From positions 1,169,887-1,233,886 of the forward strand of contig VWZS01004822.1 in NCBI GenBank assembly GCA_013397075.1: a DNA stretch of 64,000 nucleotides, in the 5' to 3' direction. This stretch comes from Rhabdornis inornatus. Lineage: Eukaryota; Chordata; Aves; Passeriformes; Rhabdornithidae. Positions 1 through 12,289 of this stretch are shown here, one piece after another. The stretch's first letter is position 1; the number at the start of each line of letters is the position of its first letter. The notes under the pieces were generated by a model. That model saw only the letters and a list, made by a program, of their open reading frames with translations. It made no database searches and had not been told where the DNA came from. The position numbers and the translations under genes are program-made.

Positions 1-2305
1 TGTTTAGGTCTTCTGTCATTTAATGTGACACAAAGAATGTATCTGAAGAGTAAAAAGATTAAAGAAGAGCAAAAAAATTAAACTCTTTCTCACCCAATAA
101 ATTATTTTGCAAACACTTCAAGAGCTTTCCAAGAAAATAAACATTTCCCACTAAAACCAAATCAGTAGAAAATCCAAATTTCTTCTGAAAATAAAAAACC
201 TTGACTGAAAATTTTGTTATTATCCAATCTATTTTATATGAGTATTTTAATATGTTGAAGTTCTCAGCCTTTAAGTTTAGGATTTAGTTACAGATTTTGA
301 AAATTATGTCAGTGATATCTACCCTGAAAAATGGCTGATAATTTGATATATCTTTCTGTCTAGCTTTACTGATTTTATATAACAAACAGCATAACAGGAC
401 ACAGAAGGATATCTCCACTCTGATATTGGGGCACTTTTTTCTAGACAGGGATAAGATAAAGAGTAGATAAAATAAAAAGTTTGAAAGTGAGCTGAAGAAA
501 AAAAAAAAATAGTGAGGAGCTATGCTGGTGCCTGGGCTCCTGAAGAACCCTCAGCCAGCTGGGTCTGTACACAAGCAGCAAAGGGCACAGCTTCTGCCTC
601 CTCCTTGGTAACACCTCAAATGGAACTTGTATGAACAGCTAACTTGAAAAGGTTAGCACATGGAAGGTTAGCCCTTGTGCAGGACAGCTGAAAATTAAGC
701 AAAATTTCTTGTGTTTGCTTTCTTTTTTACCTCCCAAGAACCTACACAGAGCAGAATCACCATCTGCTGCTCCTTTGGGAGGAAGTGTAAAAGTCAACTT
801 CAAACTTCAATGGCAAGCACCTGCTGTGTGTTTGCTCTAAAATACTTATCACATAAAACCAGTTTCAGTGGATTGAGGTTTAAGGTCTAAGCACACTGAG
901 TGGAAACAGATTGCTCACAGCTATGTTTATTTCTGTATAAATGTCTTTTGATTACTTTTGCTTAATACAAAATCAGAGACTGCATTGCTCTTTATGACAG
1001 CACTCTGAGGACCTGCTCTTTTGTTTTTACTGTATAAGTCCAATTTCTTCTTTGAAGCAATTAAAAGCCTAACCTTTCCATTTGTGCCAAATTAGTAGGA
1101 AGATGAATCTTCTTTTACCCATAATTGGGAAGCATCTTCTTTACTCCTCAATCTAAAAAAATCCTAAACTCCAACACAGATGTTTCATTATATGACACCT
1201 GTGTAATTGTTCCCATGTTGCTATGGGAAACTCAGCTCTTTATACCTTTGAAATAATTAGGACTCAAGCAATAAGTGTTGCTTATCATAATGCCTACCTA
1301 GATAATGTTTGTCAAACAATTTAATGAATTATGTCATAATAATCTTCTGCATGAGTTTAAAGTTGCTGGATTTTCAATTTGTTGAAGTGTAACAACCAAT
1401 ACAGCATGATACAACAGACAACCATGACAGTGTGAGATATATATTTGTATGAAACATTTGCTAGGTTTAAGATTATACAACAGAAATAAAAGTTTGCTAT
1501 AAAAGGACAGATTCAAATGGATGATGGTAAAAAAAGAAATCAGTGGCTTGGATTTTAAAAAAGATCCACTGGATTTAGTCCATTCCAAAGGTAAATCAGG
1601 GAAATATGTGCTTAGATTCTTTAGCTTCTCTTTGAGAACACTACCTGTATCTCAAAAACATAATCAATCACTGGCACCCAGTCATGAGTCTGAGCAGTGG
1701 GCATTGATGTGATTTGTCTTCTCATACATCATCAAGTCCTGATTACAGATTCTTCAAATTTTTGTGGATTTTTTCTCATTACTGAATACTTGTTTAAATA
1801 ATCATTATTGAACTTTGATCAACACCGTTTGTTTTTTTTTAGCATTGATTCTCTGAAGATAATAATCGCAGGAACTGTACTTTGTGTCAATGCAGTAAGC
1901 TACCTCTCCACGAATTGACCTAGCACTTTTAGTGTAGGAAAAATATGTATTCAGCTGCCTAAATTAAGTCTCAGGTTACCAGGAAGATTTTGTCATCTGG
2001 ATGCCATTTGCATTCCAAATCCAGGTACAAGTGCAATTCCTTTGTTTTTTACTGATTTCTCCATTGTAACCAAGGAAGCAATTTCATTCTGTCTAATCAA
2101 CAACTCTTGATCAGCAAAAGGGAAGAATAATCTCCACCTCTTATGAGCGGAGCAATTACCATATAAACTGGTTGATACACAACAGAGATTACAAGACTAC
2201 TTATGGCATTACTGCCATTATTAGAATTATTGCATTGGACGACAGTATTGTTTAGTATTTCCAGTCAAGAATTTCTTATCAACATTAAATCCATGTTAAA
2301 AGGAA
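1..2305. other. AT-rich unique noncoding sequence
   Basis: No gene or repeat family is recognisable. Frames are broken by stops about as often as expected for this composition, and the few open frames (up to 84 codons) are rich in Phe, Leu, Ser and Lys, as random AT-rich DNA gives. A small GC-richer pocket at about 515-620 follows an A-run at about 499-510; it has no long open frame and I cannot identify it. Confidence 0.6.
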
Positions 2306-2452
2306 AAAAACAACAAACAAACAAAAACCACAAAAAAAACCCAAAAAACAAACAAACAAACAAACAAAAAAAACCAACCAAACAAAAAAAAAACACACAC
2401 AAAAAAACAACAAAAAAAAAAACCCAAAAAAATAATAATTAAAAAAAATACA
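2306..2452. repeat. A-rich low-complexity tract with C interruptions
   Basis: The tract is almost only A and C, made of CAAA, ACAA and AAACCC-like units with no fixed period. Open frames across it on either strand (Lys/Asn/Thr-rich on plus, Phe/Val/Cys-rich on minus) are products of composition and not genes. The same style recurs at about 3078-3127, 6696-7080 and 25868-25955. It could be a decayed poly-A/microsatellite, but no retroelement body lies next to it. Confidence 0.85.
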
Positions 2453-5400
2453 AACATAGCAGAAATGCTGGATTTGTTCCTGCTTGAAGAAAACACGAAT
2501 CTAGACTCTTTTACTTCATTAGTGCTACTTAAAGTAGCACAGATTTTTATCATCAGTCCTGACAATATCTCAGAGAAAATCAATGTGTCTGTAGTCTTGT
2601 TTTTTAATTGAGATTGCCTTTTTATGAATCTTTATTAATTTTTATGAATTTTTATGGAAATGCTTCAAATCTTAAAAGATTTCAAGAGATGACAGCTTCA
2701 GTTTATTTGCTACTCTAATAATTGATGTACTGTTAAGAAGTATAAGTAGACTTTTCGATAATGTTAAAGTAGAAATTACAAACTTGAGTGGAGGGAAAAA
2801 AGATAGCAAAAGACCTAAAACATCTATGGAGGAACACAAAAGTCAGGAATGTTTATGTAATTAATACCACAGAAGACAAAATCCCCAAGATTCTCATCAG
2901 CATTAAAGAACTTTTTTTATTGATACAAAGGCAAAAATTACTGAAGCTTCTCAATTTTTAAGTTTTTACACATAATATTCAGAGACATATAGATATAATT
3001 TTATCACTTATCACAAGGTTAGAAAACTTAAAAACTTCCGTATACAAAAAACCTCAACCCAACCAACCTAATTAAAAAACCAAGCAAAGCAAAGCAAAAC
3101 AAAACAAACAAACAAAAAAAACCCCAGAAAACAAAACAAGCATTAAAAAGGTCAATAGAGACTGGAAGTCTGAGCATCAAGACAAATTAGAGAAGTAAAA
3201 GGGAAAATTCAGTCTCAATTTAACGTATAAATGTTTACAGTGAATCATTCAAGATGTATGTTTTAAGAGTTGTAGACAAATTTCCAAGCTGAGTTGCAAG
3301 TTTATTCTATTAGTTTTTAGATTGTTATTCTTAGTACCCACTCAATAAAACTAAAAAAACAACCTGAACATTTCACAGAGAAATATGAAAACTACAGTGG
3401 ACACCTAAGTGCTTCTCAGACAAATGTACGTATGCTTGAAGACCTAGATTGATCTAGTTACTAATTTGATTCTTGAATTTCACTTATATAAATTACAGAC
3501 ATAATTGTGGAGTAAAAGGTTGTTTATCTTTTCTTTACTCATGTATGGCTCTCATATATTTAATTACACTACTTCAGTATCAGTGTCAGATTTTTCCTTT
3601 AAGCATATAAACAGATCAATACAGTTAATTTTAAAAAGAAAATAATTTTTAAAAAATCAATTACAGACCAATGAGAAATGAAATTATTCATCTTAAAATT
3701 ACTTATGCTAAAAATAACAAAGAAAATGACAAGTACTGTATAAGTTGTCCCAAACAATGGAGACCTATTTTGATTGGACAAATTTAAAAAAAAAAAATCA
3801 TCTTCTGTTCAAAGCCAATGCTATTTATAACTAAAAGTTTTTGCCGGTTTTTGATATTTCTTTTTATTCCAAATTTGATTTCTTTTTTTTTCTTATAGAT
3901 GTATGTTAGTGAGATTGGGAGTTTGGGTTGATTTTTTTGGGGGATTAAGGCATCTTTTTACTTCCTGAAACACAGACCTACTAAATATTGATTTATAATT
4001 GCATATGTTTTTTTTTTCTTAATTTATGTTTGTGTTTTCATGCATCAGTTGTTTTTCCAAAGCAACAAATGTCTGTTTATCTGTTGCTCTTCTGATGGCC
4101 CACTATTAATGAGATTTTAAGTTAAATATTTTCCTTGAATATTCACAAAGAGAGGTTCAAACAAAACATTTAGATTTCTTTAAAACCCATGCAGAGGTGT
4201 ACTGTTTGAAAGTCAGTCATCTCACATATCTCCTGTAGTTCAAGACTTGGTATCGAATCCCCTCTTTCAGAACTAGCTGGAGATAGGGATTACAATCTAG
4301 ATGTGAGGAACTAAGATTATTTTAAGGAAAAAAAATCTGTGTTCCAAAATAGACATAACTGGACATCAGAATTGACTGTCCTGACTTGGAGTGTTAAACA
4401 TTCCATCAGTTTTGAAAAAATTAAAAGGAGAGCCTTTTCTGTTTCAAAATATCCTAAAACATTCTAATTTAAGGCTTTATAGGATTCAGACAGAGAATGG
4501 ATTTGGAATTGGAATACAAGCTCAGTTACCAAAATACTTGACTAATATGTAAAAGCCAAAAATTGGTCTAGCGCAAATGAAGTCTAGACTCCTTATTTCC
4601 ATTGGTTTTCCTTCTACTGAAAGTGCCTGAAACAAAATGCCTAGGCCTAGTTTTGTGTAAAATAAAACCTGTTGTCAGTGTGAAGCTAATTTATTTATGT
4701 ATCCATTTCAGCTGGGACACTCCCTTCCTTTCCAGATTCTTCCCCTCAACTCACGAATTTACAGAAAACTGACATCCATCCCATAATCCTAGCGAGAGGC
4801 ACCAGAACTGAGAGCGGTTTTGTATCTGTTCAGAAACTGTCAAAGTGAAATTGTTTTACAGCTTGGTGCTGCTTTGTCTCCAAGCTCACTCGATTTTGTT
4901 CTGTGCTAGCCTATAGCATGTCAAACATGGCTTAACCTGTTGTAACTCAGCACTTTGTCTGTGTCTGCTGTTCCTTCCCCACTCCCTTACTGCCCTGTCA
5001 TGCTGCAGTGTCAGATCTCCCATACAGTTCAATCTGTATGCTGTGGACACAATATGTTCCACGTGCAGTAGTACACATCAATGCTATGTCAGCTCTAGCA
5101 GCACACAAAAGAGCATTAGAGTATTATTTTATCTTCACAGGTTTCAGATGGTTGTTTCACGAGAGAAAACATCCAAGGAAAATAGTGTACTCCTCTAAGG
5201 AAAGATTCCAGACCAGATCTGCAACACTGATTTAAGACAAAATGCTAATTATGCTTTTATTTTTGAAAGAAAGGATGAGTACAGACCTAATAAGCTCATC
5301 CCATCTGTGTTGTTCTTTCTTCTATGTCCCTAGTGAATGGAATTTCATGTCCCAGTACTGTCAGAGGTCCTTAGGGTTCAGAGCTCTTGTTTTTTCCTTC

Positions 5401-6582
5401 GTGTTCATCATCATTTTAGATGTTAATTCTATACAACTTTTTAATAAAAGCCTCTGTGTTCCCTAGTAAACATAGCTGTTCAATAGTGAATGTGCAAGTT
5501 CAAAGAAATGCATTGAATACCTTCACTTTTCTTCTTCTCTTCAAAGAGATTCTTATTAAACTGGCAGTGATAGAATGATGGCACATCACTTGCATTCATT
5601 TATTCAGTGAAAAGATCTGGCATACCATTTGGTGAGAAAGTAATTACAATCTATGTTAACACAATATGCATGGTATGTCACTGATTGAACATTGAGTTAT
5701 GTTTGGTGTCAGTCATTTCTGGATTTTTTCTCCTTTTACTGACTACATATATTATGAAAGCACTGAGAAAAAAATGAAACAAAAATATGATAATAGGCAT
5801 TTCGTTACATACTGTAGCAACTTTTTTGGTTTTTTCCTTCAGATTACCCATTTGAAGGGAGGGAGAAAAAATATTGCTAACAGTGATAATAAATTAAGTT
5901 ATATTTAATGACTTTTTCTTCAGAAGATTTAAACAACAAGCATAACTCCAAAACGTTATCCCAAGGGAGGAGGCACCCTACTGTGAGGCACTTTAATATT
6001 TTTGCTCCCCAACCACCATATGTGGAATTCTTTGCAATAATTCTCTGCATCCTGGGAACAAGGTTGGAATGGTGCCATTTCTAGGACTTCATAATGCAAC
6101 GTGAGAACTTCTTGGAACTGCTGATTTCATGCTTAGTCCTTAAAAATGTTTATTAAATGTCTCTTTGCTGGTAGGCCCACTGTTAGCAGTGCATGTTTAT
6201 TTTTTGGAGAAAACTCAGTGTTTATTTATCTGGTTGTGTTAAGAAAAACATCACACCAACTATTTTGACACTGAATAAGTTTTCAAAGTAACAATTTCAG
6301 ATGATAGAGAAAAAAATCACCAAAAATGAAAGCATCTCTCAGGTTTTTTTCAACTGAGACCTGTTTTGTTCTTGTTCATAAATGATGGGAAGGAAAGTAG
6401 TGTGTACCTTTTCAATTTTCATGTTGTTTACACTAACCAGTCTCTTCAGAGATTTCAAGGTTATAGCTGTTTTCTTCATTATTATCAATACCTTTGTGGC
6501 AAGCTGATTCTCTGAGGATATGTGGTGGAGCTGAGATGTACTGAAAGCTAATGCCCTTTTTGTCATTTAGGTGGTGTGATGG
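2453..6582. other. AT-rich unique sequence, no gene seen
   Basis: Mostly featureless AT-rich DNA. A short A/C-rich tract lies at about 3078-3127 (AAAGC and AAAC units). The part from about 4680 to 5250 is less AT-rich and has CT-rich patches and two adjacent open frames of about 75 codons. These have no recognisable domain and no convincing splice or start context, so I do not call them genes. Confidence 0.55.
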
Positions 6583-6955
6583 TGTCCTGGTCTAACCTCA
6601 TGCAGCCACCCACTGGTGAGATGGTGAAGAGAATCACGAAAAAAGCAACAAACTTGTGGGTCGAGATAAGAAGAGCTGAATAATTGAAACAAGGCTAAAA
6701 AAAACACCAACCAACCAACCAACCAACCAAAAAAAAAACAAAAACAAAACAAAAAAACCAAACCAAACCAAAACAAACAAAAACAAAACAAAACAAAATA
6801 AAAAAAACCAAACAAACCACAAACCCAACAAAAACACAAAAAAACAAAGCCAAAAAAACCCAAACAAACAAAAAAAACCCAAAACAAAAAAAAAAACCCA
6901 AAAAACCCCCAAAAAACCAAACAAACAAACAAACAAAACAAAAAAAAAANAAAAA

Positions 6956-6990
<35 letters not shown>

Positions 6991-7432
6991 AAAAAAAACA
7001 AACCAAAACAAAACAAAAAAACACAAAAATAAACTTCAACAACAAGTAATTTAAAAAATAAATGAAAACAAAAAAAAAAATCCAATAGATGCATAGTTAA
7101 AATTGCTCACCACCTGCTGACTGATACTCATCCAATCCCCAGGCAGCAGCTGGCTCTTCCAGTCAAATTACCCGAGTTCATAAACTGAGTATGACATTCT
7201 ATAGTATGGAATATCCTTTTGGCCAGTTCAGGTTAGCTGTCCCACTTATGCTTCCACCACCTTCTTGTGCAGTGGCAGACCATAGGGAACTGAAAAGTCC
7301 TTTACTTAGGGAAAGCACTACGTAGCAACAACCAAAATGTCAGTGTGTTACCAATATTTATCTCATACTAAATGCAAGACAGCATTGTAACCAGCTACAA
7401 GGAAGAAAATCCTCTGCCAATGGAAACTAGAA
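6583..7432 (-). mobile_element. Solo LTR of an avian endogenous retrovirus (family A), minus strand, enlarged by an A-rich tract
   Basis: Read on the minus strand, this matches as remembered the long avian LTR that begins TGTCCTGGTTTC and ends GGTTAAACCACGACA. The LTR 3' end is at 6583 (TGTCCTGGTCTAACC on plus) and the U5/R part runs to about 6695, including GGGTCGAGATAAGAAGAGCT. An A-rich tract at 6696-7080 replaces a shorter AT-rich segment of the family. From 7087 the match resumes in U3 (ATTGCTCACCACC, GTATGGAATATCC, GGCCAGTTCAGG, GTGTGTTACCAATATTTATC) and ends near GGAAACTAG at about 7430. No internal retroviral sequence or second LTR of this family adjoins it, so it is a solo LTR. No clear target-site duplication is visible. 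It abuts a different LTR on its right. Confidence 0.85.
6696..7080. repeat. Expanded C-interrupted poly-A tract inside the LTR
   Basis: About 385 bp made almost entirely of A with C interruptions: (CCAA)n at the left, then ACAAA, AACCC and long A-runs, including about 30 consecutive A at 6960-6989. One unresolved base (N) is at 6950. The minus strand is T-rich with G, giving spurious open frames up to 176 codons rich in Phe, Leu and Cys; these are not genes. Recognisable LTR sequence lies on both sides, so the tract expanded or inserted inside the LTR. Its assembled length may be unreliable. Confidence 0.9.
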
Positions 7433-8038
7433 AAGGGTGGGTTATCCCTGGCTGGATGGCAGGTGTCCACCAAACCACTCTATCACCCCCTGCTTCAGCT
7501 GGACAGGGGAGAGAAAATGTAATAAAAGGTTCATGGGACGTGATAATGACAGGAAGAGATCATTCCTGATTATCTTCATGGCCAAAACAGACTTGACTTA
7601 GGAAAATCTGTTTAATTTAATACAAGTCAAACCAAGGTAGGACAATGAGAGCTAATACCAAATCTTAAAACACCTTCCCCCACCCCTCCCTTCTTCTCAA
7701 GATAACCTTAGCCCCAAATTCTCTGCTTCTTCTTCTCAGTGGTGCAGGGGCCAAGGACTGGAAATTGTAGCCATTTTATCACATATTGTGTCTGGTGCTC
7801 CTTACTCCTAAGGGACATCATTCTACATGTTCTTTTCTCTGGCTGAAAATGTTCCTCTTCTTATTTTGTTATCCCAGAGGCACTAACAGAGGCACTATTG
7901 CTGATGGGTTCAGCTTTGGCCAGTAGGTCTGTCTTGGAGCTGGTTGGCATTGGCCCCGTCAAACATGATGGAAATTTCTAGAAGCTTGTCACAGAATCCA
8001 CTTCTGTAACACCACCACCACCAAAAACCTGCAATACA
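7433..8038 (-). mobile_element. Solo LTR of a second avian ERV family (family B), minus strand, internally shortened
   Basis: Read on the minus strand, this matches as remembered a different avian LTR that ends CCAGGGTCAACCCACCACA. That 3' end corresponds to GGTGGGTTATCCCTGGCTGG near 7436 on plus. Further landmarks in order are CTGGACAGGGGAGAGAAAAT (7500), CAAAACAGACTTGACTTAGG (7584), AATCTTAAAACACCTTCCCC (7661), GTTATCCCAGAGGCACTA (7869), GGTCTGTCTTGGAGCTGGTT (7926), and the 5' end near GCAATACA at 8038. As I remember the family, the full LTR is over 1 kb with imperfect tandem repeats in the middle. About 600 bp remain here, so most of that middle is missing. No target-site duplication is obvious. 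Confidence 0.8.
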
Positions 8039-11000
8039 AAGCCAATTAAATTGTTTATGGCAACATTCAGTAAAATACCTTTGAAATTAAAAAAAATGGG
8101 ATTTTTTTTGTCCCTGAATATGCTTTTTCTCCTGTAAGCTAGATTGTATTAGAAAATCATGCTTTGGTAACTATGAAAATGTCTGATTCTCAGTACAAAA
8201 CCCTTAATTTTTTAGGTACGCCAAATACTTTCACTTTTAAGCAACCAGACCCAATCTTCTACCACTTGAAAAGTCCTTCAAGACTCCTTGGCCACTTAGC
8301 ATTACTACTTTTCCCATATAATGAGATTTCTTATATATCGCTAAACTCCATATCCCTTAAGAGAGTCTTATGGGATTGTCTTTTTCCTGTAACTGGGCGT
8401 TTTTCCAAATATCTAACAGAATGGGTTCTCAGACTTTTTGGAAAACAACCACTGAGCATATTTTCCTAACAGTCCTGAACATGTGCAGCACATGTAGTTA
8501 AATTGGCTATACTTTCTTAATTTTCACATAACATATAGTTTATCAATCATGTAGTAAGAAATCCTAATGCTGTGCCCAGAACAATCAAAATTCTTAAGCT
8601 AAATTTTCTTGGTTTTCAACAATTAAGGCTTATGATTCATCCTGGTACTAAAAACATATCATAGGCAATTCAGTTGAGAATGGATATATGTCTGCAAACT
8701 CAGAACCTCTAGGATTCTCATTAAAAGTGAGGTATTTATCAGACTATTTAATTCTCGTATGACCAAATTGTCTAGAGTTATATACATACATTGAAGTTTG
8801 AGATCACTCCTAAAACATATGGAACATGAATTTATGTTGTCTTTTGAGTATTTGTGCATTAGAACCTCTGTGTACTGTGATTGACTGCCAACTGACCTTA
8901 TCAGCAACATTACTCTTCAAAACGCCAGTTCCTCTGATCTTGCCATTTATTAAAATTCTTGACATTTATTAGAAAGGTGGGTGGAGAAGGCTATCAAAAT
9001 TGGCTATTTGAGCATAACCAGCATCTTACCCTGGCACACTGCATTTGCATCGTTGTTTCTGGACAGTTCATTTCCTTTCGCCTCCTACATTTCTTGCTCA
9101 TACACTGTTACTATGGTGTATCCTGTCAGAATAACATCTTTTGTCTTCCAGAACAGAATGCATGTCAGAAAGGTGTATCAGAACACCACAAATTCCAAGA
9201 GCTAGGCCATTTTGGACCAAAAGCATTGTATTTACATCTCTACTGCAATTATACCTGTCTCAGTTACTCTGGGACAAGTAAGACACATGGTAGTTTCTCT
9301 CAGACTTACCTTTTCCTTCAAAATACTTCTCTTAGTGTTTATCTATCTATGTCCAATGCATTATACAAGCTGACCCCTTGAAAATACTTGATGTTAACCT
9401 CTGAATACTCAGTTTCTGGATGTGATGAGCTTCAGGGGATAATTGAAAGACATCTAGCAAGAAACAAAGTACTTTATCTGAATTATCACTGTCTGCAGCT
9501 TCAAAAATATTTTCTCTGCCATAGATCTTTTCTCTACTGTAGATCTTTATTATGCTTAGAAATATTACTGAATGAGAAATTGTTTGTTCTGCCTCCTGGG
9601 GCGTTCATACACATCTCTACTAGTCAGGAATTAAGATTTGGCTACTTTGGCACAGCATGACACCAAATTGGCACAAAGTTTAAAACAGGAATGTACTTAT
9701 TTATTTCACTATCAAGTTACATACCAACCACAGTGGATGAGTCCATAAGTCAAAAATTGCTGTAGTGCTACTAATGACTTATGTTTTAGGTAAATGTAAA
9801 AACTTACAGGTTTCATACTTTCATTGACTAAGACAGCAGTAGTATGCACATAGAAGTTTGCAAGTTTTAACAAAAAATCATGGCAATAGCCTTTCTTTTT
9901 AGAGCAAAGCTTTAGTTCACATACTTTAATATAATTTCTTATAGCCTAACAGTTTTAATAGTTACAATTTTTTTCATACTTGTCACTTGATTCCTTAGCA
10001 AAACATGCAAATTTTATCCTCAGCAAGGATATTCTGAAACATCAGAATTTCTATAGAGAATATAGTCTCATATCAACAAGGTTTACTTTATCAATTATGA
10101 TAAAAGGACTCAGATCCAAGGCAGAGCTTCCGAAAAACCAAAGGTGATGTCTGTGACACCTAATAAATTTGAACCTTAATCTGTTAAAACAAAAGAAGAA
10201 GTAGAATTCACAGAGATGCTAAGCCACTACATTTTACCTTCATGAAAGTCTTGATGAAAGTCTCAGATTCTTCAGCAGCCCCATGTCATTGTTCATGAAT
10301 GATGCAGAGCCATTTCTATGTGCAGCAAAACCTAAACTGCGAGTAGTGAGACACATATTCATCTTTCCATGGTTTCTAGATATCTAAAATGTGGATTGGA
10401 AGGGAAAAATATGGAAAGGAGCTAAAAAACCCAAAAAAGACACTGGATTCATAAGCAAATAGAAACTACTGTTACAAAAGAGAATATCTGGGTCATCAAC
10501 ACTTATTGACAATATGACAGGGAATATTTGAAAGGAAAGGAATTTATAATGGACAGAGATGCTTTATTGTAATATAATTTCAGTTTATTTTAACTTCAGG
10601 AGACCAATGGTATGTTTCTTTGCTTTCAAGACTATAAAATATTGTAAAACATCTGGCTAAGTATTTGTAATGGCTGGGTTCATTACTATAAACACTGTAA
10701 AAGTGTTCTATCCTACCTTCATTATGTGCATTCAATTGGGCTTGTGTTTTGTACTGTTATACTAAAATGAATAAGAGAGTTTTAAAAACATTAAAAACAT
10801 TTTAAATACATATTAAAAAAATTTTTACTGAAAATAGAAAATATCAGAAATAAAGAGAAAATTTGACAAGATACAGGATTAACAGTATACTTGTGCACTA
10901 TGCAGAAGAGATGACAAATTACTGTCCTCAATTTCAAGGTGTTGATTATAATTTGTATTGTATAGGGACTTTTAAGTGTGCATGCATATATCCTAGAAAC

Positions 11001-11089
11001 ACATGCACGCACTTAATTAAAGGAAGCAAGTGTGGTTGTGTGAATACCCAGAAGTTGTAACTGCGTTATGGTGTCATGCTTTCCATCTG
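8039..11089. other. AT-rich unique sequence, no gene seen
   Basis: No repeat family is recognised. The longest open frame (140 codons, plus strand, 8959-9381) is Cys/His/Leu/Ser-rich, has no domain I recognise, overlaps another frame and sits in unremarkable AT-rich DNA. I treat it as chance. Confidence 0.5.
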
Positions 11090-12289
11090 CTTGAAAAGGT
11101 TTATCTGGGCCTCCCTATGTCACTTTGATGCACGGTGCAAGAATGTACACACAGGTAAACAATCATAAAGACCAAAATAATGAGGTGAGCAGCACCCGTG
11201 CTGGCATGATCTGCAGTGGAGTGATGTAACGTGGTGCACAAGGACTTGCTAAACCAGGGGAACCCCAGTCGAGGGGAGAGCTTCATCGGGAGCCAGTGGT
11301 TCATGCAATAGTGGCTCACAAGATGTAGGTGAGGCTAGGAGCAGTGGTGGCCAACAAACTCCACAATCGCCACATGTAAAAGAAGCCCTTGGGAGTGTTA
11401 GGCACCAGGGCAGACAGACAGGGCATGGTATGTCAGCCATCATTGTAGGGCAGCAGTTTCCATAGGAGCTCCCCTGGAAGAGTATACACAAAGGGTGCTG
11501 AAGCCCTGCCAGCTCAACCGAGGAGCAATGGTAACCATCTGGCAGAAGCCACAGCCACTCTGAGGTCTACAACTCCTCAACAGATGCAGATTTGCAGGCA
11601 GCTCCCATGGGAGCATGCAGGGCACACCCCAGTGCCACCCTCAGGATGAGCCCTGCTCTTACCCCAGGACCGGCCAACAGCCGTGAGCACCCCTGTGGGA
11701 GGTGTGCCCAGGTACAGGAACTCCTCTGGTTAGTGACAGAGCTCCAGGAGGAGGTGAGTAAGTTCAGGAGTATCAGGGGGTCTGAAAGAGTGATGGGCTA
11801 CTGGAATCACATCTTACCTTCCCTGGGAAAAGCCTCACAGGTAGACAGGATGCATAGAATTGTTAAGGCTGGAAAAATGTCACTGGCACAAATCCTATGG
11901 GAAGCAACTCAGGGAGCTGATGCTGTTAAGCCTGGAGAAAAGGAGACTTGGGGGGAACTTATTGCTGTGTAAAACTACCTGAGAAGAGACTGTAGTGAGG
12001 TGAGTCAGTCTCTTTCTCCTGAGTAAGAAGCAGTAGAACAAGGGAAAATGGCCTTAAGTTGCACTAGGGGAGGTTTAGATCGGATATGAGAAAAAACTTC
12101 TTCATAAAAAGGGATGTCAAGCCTTGAAAATGGGTCCCGAGAGAAGTGATTGAGTGACCATCCCTGGGGGTATTTAAAAGGATTGTAGATGTGGCACTTA
12201 AAGATATGATTTAGTGGTGGGCTTGGCAGTGGGCTAACAGCTGGACTTGATCCCAAAGAACTTTTCCAGCCTGAGTGACTCTATGATTC
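11090..12289 (+). mobile_element. CR1 LINE with retained 5' region joined to its 3' end
   Basis: Most CR1 copies keep only the 3' end. This one appears to keep the 5' side too. 11090-11590 is GC-richer and may be 5'UTR, which I can only infer. 11592-11846 encodes a CR1 ORF1-like segment. From about 11888 the sequence is the CR1 3' end: GTTAAGCCTGGAGAAAAGGA, then AAATGGCCTTAAGTTGCAC, GGGGAGGTTTAGATCGGAT, TTTAGTGGTGGGCTTGGCAG, ending CTCTATGATTCC at 12290. Nearly all of ORF2 (endonuclease and reverse transcriptase) is absent, so there is a large internal deletion or a fusion of two insertions. A stretch of about 34 bp at 11851-11884 resembles a CR1 3' end in the opposite orientation, which would suggest a composite. 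Confidence 0.75.
11592..11846 (+). pseudogene. CR1 ORF1-like remnant
   Basis: The frame opens with ATG at 11592 and stays open to 11972. Only about the first 85 codons look like CR1 ORF1; the rest reads into the 3'-end fragment. Visible features are a CxxC pair (residues 35 and 38, in CGRCAQ) followed by a short amphipathic, coiled-coil-like stretch (residues 44-61, LLWLVTELQEEVSKFRSI). In CR1-type LINEs, ORF1 products bind element RNA as part of the retrotransposition particle; that role is known for the family, not shown here. The remnant is truncated and almost certainly non-functional. Confidence 0.6.

Noticed and set aside
2306..2452. CRISPR-like or tandem array
   Set aside because: No constant repeat or spacer pattern; it is irregular A/C low complexity in a eukaryotic genome.
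4225..4270. tRNA B-box-like word (GGTATCGAATCCCC), possible tRNA or SINE head
   Set aside because: There is an extra base in the box, no A box at the right distance and no cloverleaf can be drawn.
6567..7094. Minus-strand 175-codon Phe/Leu/Cys-rich open frame, resembling a membrane protein
   Set aside because: It is the translation of the A/C low-complexity tract inside the LTR and contains an unresolved base; the hydrophobicity comes from TTT/TTG codons.
8959..9381. Plus-strand 140-codon open frame
   Set aside because: No recognisable domain, overlapping alternative frame, AT-rich context, no splice or promoter support.
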